Below are positions 7,558 through 12,814 of a stretch of DNA of 12,814 bases, in pieces. The notes under the pieces are model-generated. The model had not been told where the DNA came from, did not search any database, and was given only the letters and a program-made list of their open reading frames with translations. The stretch comes from JBBRMY01 sp038230595. GTDB lineage: Bacteria; Bacteroidota; Ignavibacteria; Tepidaquicellales; Tepidaquicellaceae. Location of the stretch: contig JBBRMY010000074.1 of the NCBI GenBank assembly GCA_038230595.1, positions 1 through 12,814 on the forward strand. Direction: 5' to 3'. Within the stretch, counting starts at the first letter, position 1, and every line of letters starts with the position of its first letter. Made by a program: the position numbers and the translations under genes.

Positions 7558-8913
7558 ATGGAAAAAATATTAATCGTTGATGATAATAAATATATCAGAT
7601 ATTCATTAACAAGCCTTCTTGAAGAAGAAGGCTACTCAATTACATCTGCTGCTGATGGTTACAAAGCTCTTAAAGAGATCAAAACTCTGGCACCTTCGCT
7701 GGTTATCTGTGATATTAAAATGCCCGGCATTGATGGAATGGAAGTCTTAAGAGAAATCAAAAAGATAAATAAAAGCCTTCCTGTGATAATGCTGACTGCC
7801 TTCGGAGAAATTAAAAATGCTGTTGATGCTATGAAATACGGAGCATATGATTATGTGACAAAGCCCTTTGATAATGATGAGATTCTTATGATAATTAAAA
7901 AAGCACTGGAGCATAAATATTTAAATGAGGAAGTAAATCTTCTCAGGAAAAAATTTGAAGGGACTGCAAACGGGAAATATATTGTCGGTGACAGCGAGCC
8001 TATGAAAAGAGTTATTGAGCAGGTAAATATAGTTGCGCCTACTAAGCTTAGTGTCTTAATTCAGGGTGAATCGGGTACAGGAAAAGAAGTGATCGCAACT
8101 CTTATTCATTCAAACAGTGAAAGAAAAGACAAGCAATTAGTAGCAGTAGATTGCGGCGCTATTCCTGAAAACCTTATTGAAAGTGAATTATTTGGATATG
8201 AAAAAGGGGCATTCACGGGTGCTGATACTGCGAAGGAAGGTAAGTTCGAACAGGCAAACGGAGGAACCCTTTTCCTTGATGAGATCACTAATCTTTCTGA
8301 TGCGCATCAGATAAGATTGCTCAGAGTAATTCAGGAGAAAAAAGTAACGCGATTAGGAAGCAGAAAAACTTTAGATATCGATGTACGAATTATTGTTGCA
8401 ACTAACGTGAAGCTTGCTGATGCAGTAAATAATAAAAAATTCAGACATGATCTTTATTACAGACTTAATGAGTTCAATATAGATCTTCCGCCTCTAAGAC
8501 ATAGAAAAGAAGATATACCCCAGTTCGTTTCATATTTTATTAAAAATGCAAATGAAGAATTGAACAAAGGAATTAAAAGCGTTTCTCAGCAGGTAATGGA
8601 TGAGATTACTGAGTATTCCTGGCCGGGAAATGTAAGAGAGCTGCGAAATGTAGTAAGAAGAGCCGTATTAATGACACCTGAAAACGAAGATATAAAAACT
8701 ATTTATATTGCCGATGAGATCCATAATAATAACGGTGATCCTTCAAGGCAGGATGATGGGTTATCTTCACTTAAAGATTCAAAACTTGAGCTTGAAAAAG
8801 ATATGATCATTAAATCACTTAAGGAATCCGGCGGAAATCGTGCCAATGCTGCAAAATTATTGAACATGAGTGAAAGAACTTTCTATCGTAAAATAAAAAC
8901 CCTGGGATTGTAA
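7558..8913 (+). CDS. NtrC-family sigma-54-dependent response regulator
   Basis: This 451-residue transcription activator has the full NtrC layout. The receiver (1-120) carries D8/D9, phospho-acceptor D52 (VICDIKMPG), T80 and K102. The AAA+ domain (about 143-375) has Walker A GESGTGKE 170-177, the sigma-54 contact loop GAFTGA 217-222, Walker B TLFLDE 237-242, and arginine-finger candidates R296 and R302. A Fis-type helix-turn-helix (about 412-450) ends in GGNRANAAKLLNMSERTFYRKI. Known members form ATP-driven rings that open sigma-54 promoters after phosphorylation. ATG at 7558 is 2 bp after the kinase stop, so the two are almost certainly co-transcribed and partners. Its nearest plausible target is the sigma-54 promoter of the divergent ECF gene. 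The specific pathway is unknown, so no symbol is given. Confidence 0.96.
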   Translation: MEKILIVDDNKYIRYSLTSLLEEEGYSITSAADGYKALKEIKTLAPSLVICDIKMPGIDGMEVLREIKKINKSLPVIMLTAFGEIKNAVDAMKYGAYDYVTKPFDNDEILMIIKKALEHKYLNEEVNLLRKKFEGTANGKYIVGDSEPMKRVIEQVNIVAPTKLSVLIQGESGTGKEVIATLIHSNSERKDKQLVAVDCGAIPENLIESELFGYEKGAFTGADTAKEGKFEQANGGTLFLDEITNLSDAHQIRLLRVIQEKKVTRLGSRKTLDIDVRIIVATNVKLADAVNNKKFRHDLYYRLNEFNIDLPPLRHRKEDIPQFVSYFIKNANEELNKGIKSVSQQVMDEITEYSWPGNVRELRNVVRRAVLMTPENEDIKTIYIADEIHNNNGDPSRQDDGLSSLKDSKLELEKDMIIKSLKESGGNRANAAKLLNMSERTFYRKIKTLGL

Positions 8914-8928
8914 ACTTCATCAACTGCT

Positions 8929-9086
8929 TGTCATTCCTGCGAAAGCAGGAATCCCATTAATCGATGGAATATACATTATCTCCATACTTCCTCCGCCGTT
9001 AGTTATCGGAACAACTCCAACAGCTAAAATAATTAATTTCAATTTTCACTTTGATCTATGGGATTCCTGCTTTCGCAGGAATGACA
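8929..9086. repeat. Perfect 29-bp inverted-repeat pair flanking about 100 bp of non-coding DNA
   Basis: Bases 8929-8957 and 9058-9086 are exact reverse complements over 29 positions. Each copy is itself a hairpin: ATTCCTGC-GAAA-GCAGGAAT at 8933-8952 and its complement at 9063-9082. The outer ends read TGTCA inward on both sides. The roughly 100 bp between them is AT-rich and non-coding. This is the build of a small MITE-like or paired-REP (BIME-like) element. No target duplication is obvious. It begins 15 bp after the response regulator stop and could act as a transcription attenuator or 3' mRNA stabiliser, though it lacks a T tract. Confidence 0.75.
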
Positions 9087-9140
9087 GTATTAAGATTAAT
9101 GGACTGCTGCTTACGCAGGAATGACAGTATTAAGATTAAA
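9061..9140. repeat. Two 40-bp tandem repeat units, with a decayed third copy
   Basis: Units at 9061-9100 and 9101-9140 share a 26-base identical block (9074-9099 and 9114-9139, starting CGCAGGAATGACAG). The second unit has mutated its hairpin left arm (CTGCTGCTTACGCAG). A third, decayed piece at 9161-9180 keeps CCTGCTTTCG and AATGAC. The right arm of the inverted pair at 8929-9086 is part of the first unit, so the array appears to have grown from that hairpin. From about 9185 to 9296 I see no gene, repeat or clear promoter. Confidence 0.7.
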
Positions 9141-9296
9141 AGGATGACTCAGAGGGTACCCCCTGCTTTCGAAAAATGACTGATAGTATATATATTAACT
9201 CAATTCCAAAATAAATAGAACAAATTACTCCTCTTTTGAGTTATTCTTAATAGTAACGGATTTTATGAACTGATAATAACGATTAAAAGTAAAACT

Positions 9297-9455
9297 ATGA
9301 ATAAGCAAGATATTAAATCCAATAAAGAAATGAAGCCTGTAAATTGTTTTAGTAAAAATGATTGTAAAGCTAATGAACATGTGGCTTCTAAGGAAACTTC
9401 AAAGGAACATTTAATACCGGAATGGAAAGAAAGAAAAACCTGGACTATTTTATAA
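9297..9455 (+). CDS. Possible small charged protein, 52 residues, unknown function
   Basis: ATG at 9297 opens a 52-codon frame ending at TAA 9453-9455. The product begins MNKQDIKSNKEMKPV and ends EWKERKTWTIL. It is rich in Lys, Glu and Asn, has two cysteines (C17, C23), and no membrane segment or signal peptide. It ends 33 bp before the GH130 gene on the same strand, so it could be the first gene of that operon. There is no Shine-Dalgarno, but neighbouring genes lack one too. I do not recognise the family. AT-rich DNA can give such a frame by chance, so it may equally be leader sequence. Confidence 0.35.
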   Translation: MNKQDIKSNKEMKPVNCFSKNDCKANEHVASKETSKEHLIPEWKERKTWTIL

Positions 9456-9488
9456 TATTTGTAAACTCTTAACCTCAAAAACTTGATA

Positions 9489-10445
9489 ATGGAATTACCA
9501 AAAAATTCTCATCACTCTGACCTCTTCAAGAGATATCACAAAAATCCATTTTTAGCACCATCTGACTGGCCTTACAAATGCAATTCTATCTTTAATGCTG
9601 CTGCAACAATTTTTGAAGATAAAGTTTTGATACTTTGCCGCGTTGAAGATATGAAAGGGGCATCTCATCTTTGCAAAGCTGTCAGCGAAGATGGTTTTAC
9701 GAACTGGAAAATAGATCCGAAGCCTACAATGATAGCAGAACCGGATAAATACCCGGAAGAAGCTTATGGAATTGAAGATCCGCGTATCGTCAAATTAGAA
9801 GATGGCGAAGAGGGAACGTATGCGATTACTTATACATCTTTTTCCACAAATGGTCCTTTAGTTTCTTTAGCAACTACAAAAGATTTTGTAAATTTTAAAA
9901 GATATGGTGTTATTATGCCTCCGGACGATAAGGATGCATCATTATTCCCCAGAAAGTTTAAAGATAAATGGATCTTAATTCACCGCCCGACTCCAACAAG
10001 CTGGAGTCTTGGAGCACATGTATGGGTCTCGATGTCTCCTGATCTAAAGCACTGGGGTGATAGCCAGGTTCTTATTCCGGCAAGGAAGGGAAGCTGGTGG
10101 GATGCATATAAAGTTGGATTAGGTCCTCAGCCAATTGCGACAAAAGATGGATGGCTGATAATTTATCATGGCGTTAGAACTACTGCTGCAGGAAGTATTT
10201 ACAGGCTTGGTCTTTGTTTGCTTGATCTGGATGATCCTACAAAAATAATTAAAAGATGTGATGAATGGGTATTTGGTCCTCAGGAAATATATGAACGAAT
10301 TGGAGATGTTCCTGACGTAACTTTTCCTTGTGGTGTAGTTGTAAAAGATGATAATCTTATTATGTACTACGGTGCTGCTGATACTTCAATGGCAATTGCT
10401 ACGGCTTCTATGTCAGATGTACTGGATTATATTAAGAATGCTTAA
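9489..10445 (+). CDS. GH130-family beta-mannoside phosphorylase/hydrolase-like protein
   Basis: The 318-residue protein matches the GH130 (PF04041-type) five-bladed propeller in length and motifs: NPFLAPSDWPY (19-29), SIFNAAA (33-39), LCRVED (49-54), the acid-catalyst signature IEDPR with D97 (95-99), LFPRKF (152-157), HRP (165-167), K208 in YKVGLGPQP, IIYHGV with H227, and YYGAADT (293-299). In characterised GH130 enzymes the EDPR aspartate is the proton donor, and Arg, Lys and His side chains bind phosphate, so beta-mannosides are cleaved by phosphorolysis. Some members that lost those residues hydrolyse instead. Candidate K and H residues remain here, favouring phosphorylase, but assigning them needs an alignment. 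No signal peptide: cytoplasmic. ATG at 9489 is preferred over the in-frame TTG at 9483. The stop is 15 bp before a glycosyltransferase fusion gene, indicating an operon and a shared glycan substrate. Confidence 0.88.
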   Translation: MELPKNSHHSDLFKRYHKNPFLAPSDWPYKCNSIFNAAATIFEDKVLILCRVEDMKGASHLCKAVSEDGFTNWKIDPKPTMIAEPDKYPEEAYGIEDPRIVKLEDGEEGTYAITYTSFSTNGPLVSLATTKDFVNFKRYGVIMPPDDKDASLFPRKFKDKWILIHRPTPTSWSLGAHVWVSMSPDLKHWGDSQVLIPARKGSWWDAYKVGLGPQPIATKDGWLIIYHGVRTTAAGSIYRLGLCLLDLDDPTKIIKRCDEWVFGPQEIYERIGDVPDVTFPCGVVVKDDNLIMYYGAADTSMAIATASMSDVLDYIKNA

Positions 10446-10460
10446 AAATAATCAGAGCTA

Positions 10461-12806
10461 ATGGTAATTTCATATATATCGTCTTATACACCCCGGCTTT
10501 GCGGAATTGCAACTTTCGCGACTGATCTTTCATCATCTATTGCAAAGCTCAATACTGATGATATGCAGGTTGCCGCTTTAAATAATCTTTCAGAAGGATA
10601 TAAATATACAAATGATGTAAAGCTTGAAATTAATGACAAATCAATTTCTGATTTCCGTGAAGCTGCAAATTTCCTGAATCTTTCACCTACGAATGTTGTA
10701 AATCTACAGCATGAATTTGGTTTATACGGTGGAAATGCCGGCTCTAATATTCTCGCATTAATAAGAAATCTTAAAAAGCCATTAGTAACTACTCTTCATA
10801 CTATTCTTGAAAATCCCAATCCTGATCAGTATAAGGTTTTTCAGGAGATTGCAGATATTTCGGTAAGACTTATAGTTCTCTCTGAAAGATCGGTTCAAAT
10901 GCTTCAGGATATTTATAACATTCCCCTGGAAAAAATAAAATATATTCCTCACGGGGCTCACGATGTGCCGTTCATCGACCCGGCATATTACAAGGATAAA
11001 TTTCAGCTTGCAGATAAAAAGGTAATTCTTACTTTTGGTCTGTTAGGACCTGGCAAAGGTCTGGAAGATGTTATCAATTCATTAGTTCAGGTGAAAAAGG
11101 AATTTCCGAAATTTAAATATATAATTCTTGGAGCAACTCATCCGAATGTTAAAAAATTGTATGGAGAAGAATACAGAACGCAGCTTGAGAACCTGGTAAG
11201 AAAAAATAATCTTGAAGAGAATGTTCTCTTCATAAACAGATTCGTTAATACAACCGAGCTTCTTGAATTTTTATTGATGTCTGATATTTACATCAGTCCA
11301 TACAGAAATAAAGAACAGGTAGTGTCGGGAACTCTGACATATGCACTTGCATGCGGAAAAGCAGTTGTATCAACTCCTTATTGGTATGCAGAAGAGCTTC
11401 TTGCTGAAGAAAGAGGAATTCTTGTCCCATTTTCTTCTCCTCCGGATATTGCCAATGCGCTTCTTACACTATTAAAAGACGAAACAAAAAGAAATAAGTA
11501 CAGGAAAAATGCTTATGATATGGGCAGAAAAATGATCTGGCCCGTTGTAGCTGCTTCCTATCTTGAAACTTTTGAAGAAGCAATAAGAGAGCATAAATCT
11601 GCAGGTGATTTCTATGTTATTCAATATGGCTATGATTCATTCCCATCACTTCCTGAAGTTGAGCTTGAACACTTCCGCGCCTTAACAGATGATACCGGAA
11701 TGCTTCAGCACGCAATTTATTCAGTGCCAAACAGAAATGAAGGATATTGTACTGACGATAATATAAGAGCATTGCAGGCAATGCTTATTTATAAAAAAAT
11801 ATCGAATGATGAAAGCGTCATTCCTTTAATAAAAACTTATTTTTCATTTATTGTCCATGCTTATAATCCTGAGCTTCAGCTCTTCAGGAATTTTATGAGC
11901 TATGATAGGGAGTGGCTTGATGACCGTGGTTCTGATGATTGCAATGGTCGGGTTCTGCATGTGCTTGGATATATGATCAAAAATCCGCCGGATAATTCTC
12001 TTGAGCGAATTGCTAAAGATCTTTTTGATGCAACAGTTGATAATATTAGTACTTTTAAAAATCTGAGAACAATGGCGTCTGCCGTTTCCGGATGCCTGTA
12101 TTATCTGGGAAAGTTTTCAGGTGCAAGAGATATAAATCGTGTTTTAAAAAAGCTGTTAAAAAATCTTGCAGATTGTTATGAAAAGAATTCTTCACCTGAC
12201 TGGAAATGGTATGAGGGATTTTTAACTTATGAAAATGCGAAAATGCCTCTTGCAATGCTTTTAGGCGGACGGCATTATGAAGATCAGAATTTGATAAGGA
12301 TCGGTCTCGAATCACTTTCCTGGTTAATGGAAGTTTTGACGGTGAAAGAGCACGGACATATTTCATTGATAGGAAATGAAAAATGGTATTTTAAAGGAAA
12401 AGAGAGATCTGTTTTTGATCAGCAGCCGGTTGATATTCCATGTCTAATAGATGCATGCTACCAGGCATATCTCGTAACAAAAGAAAAGAAGTGGCTAAAT
12501 GAAGCATCAATGGTTTTCTCATGGTTCCTCGGAATGAATGACAGGCAGCAGATAATGTTTGATTATCAGACAGGCGGCTGTTATGACGGTCTGAATTATT
12601 CAGACGTAAATTATAATCAGGTAGCAGAATCAACCATCAGCTGGATGCAGTCTCTTTTAAGAATGATGAGAATAAGAGAAGATCTTCAGATCAACAGAAT
12701 TTATACAGATGAGGATCTGCATGAAAAAAGAGAATTCACCCGTCCGCGCAGAATAGAAAAAAACATCCGTGACCTCGACCTGAAAGTTGCATCTCCGAAC
12801 GTTTGA
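10461..12806 (+). CDS. GT4 glycosyltransferase fused to a C-terminal alpha/alpha-barrel-like domain
   Basis: The 781-residue protein has two parts. Residues 1 to about 375 are a GT-B fold, family 4-type transferase: N-terminal loop SYTPRLCGIATFATDL, LQHEFGLYGG, a nucleotide-sugar half with LTFGLLGPGKGLEDVI and ISPYRNKEQVVSGTLTYALACGKAVVSTPYW. The usual E-x7-E pair is E285-x7-T293, apparently typical of this subgroup. Residues from about 399 to 760 are all-helical with GYCTDDNIRAL, DWKWYEGFLTYENAKMPLAML, QPVDIPCLIDACYQAY and GGCYDGLNYSDVNYNQVAEST, resembling six-hairpin (alpha/alpha)6 glycosidase or epimerase barrels. Whether that domain is catalytic is not known to me. There is no signal peptide or membrane helix. 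It lies 15 bp after the GH130 gene. I infer transfer (perhaps of mannose) in a glycan made or recycled with GH130. The gene is complete, ending 8 bp from the window edge. Confidence 0.87.
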   Translation: MVISYISSYTPRLCGIATFATDLSSSIAKLNTDDMQVAALNNLSEGYKYTNDVKLEINDKSISDFREAANFLNLSPTNVVNLQHEFGLYGGNAGSNILALIRNLKKPLVTTLHTILENPNPDQYKVFQEIADISVRLIVLSERSVQMLQDIYNIPLEKIKYIPHGAHDVPFIDPAYYKDKFQLADKKVILTFGLLGPGKGLEDVINSLVQVKKEFPKFKYIILGATHPNVKKLYGEEYRTQLENLVRKNNLEENVLFINRFVNTTELLEFLLMSDIYISPYRNKEQVVSGTLTYALACGKAVVSTPYWYAEELLAEERGILVPFSSPPDIANALLTLLKDETKRNKYRKNAYDMGRKMIWPVVAASYLETFEEAIREHKSAGDFYVIQYGYDSFPSLPEVELEHFRALTDDTGMLQHAIYSVPNRNEGYCTDDNIRALQAMLIYKKISNDESVIPLIKTYFSFIVHAYNPELQLFRNFMSYDREWLDDRGSDDCNGRVLHVLGYMIKNPPDNSLERIAKDLFDATVDNISTFKNLRTMASAVSGCLYYLGKFSGARDINRVLKKLLKNLADCYEKNSSPDWKWYEGFLTYENAKMPLAMLLGGRHYEDQNLIRIGLESLSWLMEVLTVKEHGHISLIGNEKWYFKGKERSVFDQQPVDIPCLIDACYQAYLVTKEKKWLNEASMVFSWFLGMNDRQQIMFDYQTGGCYDGLNYSDVNYNQVAESTISWMQSLLRMMRIREDLQINRIYTDEDLHEKREFTRPRRIEKNIRDLDLKVASPNV

Positions 12807-12814
12807 TCTGAAAA

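Noticed and set aside
8933..8952. Hairpin just after the response regulator as a rho-independent terminator
   Set aside because: The stem is strong but no T tract follows on either strand; the sequence recurs as a repeat nearby, so it is better called a repeat element.
9263..9478. 71-codon minus-strand frame with a hydrophobic product
   Set aside because: It lies opposite the small plus-strand frame, has no promoter or neighbour that would support it, and looks like a shadow of AT-rich DNA.

Overview
The window looks like a chromosomal piece of a low-GC member of the Bacteroidota/Ignavibacteria side of the Chlorobi-Bacteroidetes group. Three things suggest this. The first gene ends in a type IX secretion (Por) sorting domain of the form common in Ignavibacteria, with the core NYPNPFNPTTKINYELP. 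The start codons lack clear Shine-Dalgarno sequences. The ECF sigma factor and the GH130/GT4 pair resemble forms I associate with that lineage. This placement is inference from protein style, not a phylogeny.

Layout: (1) 2-1462, the 3' part of a secreted SBBP-repeat (beta-propeller-like) protein with a C-terminal sorting domain. (2) 1463-1838, no gene: short hairpin repeats with an ATGACAG tail, then a strong terminator for the leftward gene. (3) 1839-2516, minus strand, an ECF sigma factor. (4) 2517-2725, a divergent control region with a near-consensus sigma-54 promoter facing the ECF gene and two tandem TGGCAGT sites 20 bp apart, one a perfect palindrome. (5) 2726-8913, plus strand, a 1609-residue membrane hybrid sensor kinase with eight cytoplasmic PAS/GAF modules, followed 2 bp later by an NtrC-type sigma-54 activator. 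(6) 8914-9296, no gene: a perfect 29-bp inverted-repeat pair and 40-bp tandem repeats. (7) 9297-9455, a possible 52-residue small protein. (8) 9489-12806, a GH130 glycoside phosphorylase/hydrolase followed by a GT4 glycosyltransferase fused to a large C-terminal, probably alpha/alpha-barrel, domain.

The most interesting reading is a complete local sigma cascade. The kinase would phosphorylate the activator, which would bind the TGGCAGT palindromes about 125-150 bp upstream of the sigma-54 start site. That would turn on the divergent ECF sigma factor, which in turn would redirect RNA polymerase to its own regulon. All the parts (kinase, activator with GAFTGA, enhancer-like sites, sigma-54 promoter, second sigma factor) lie within about 7 kb. 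The regulon and signal cannot be seen here. The second system, GH130 plus a GT4/barrel fusion, looks like a compact two-gene module for making or turning over a (probably mannose-containing) glycan. Its exact chemistry is unproven.
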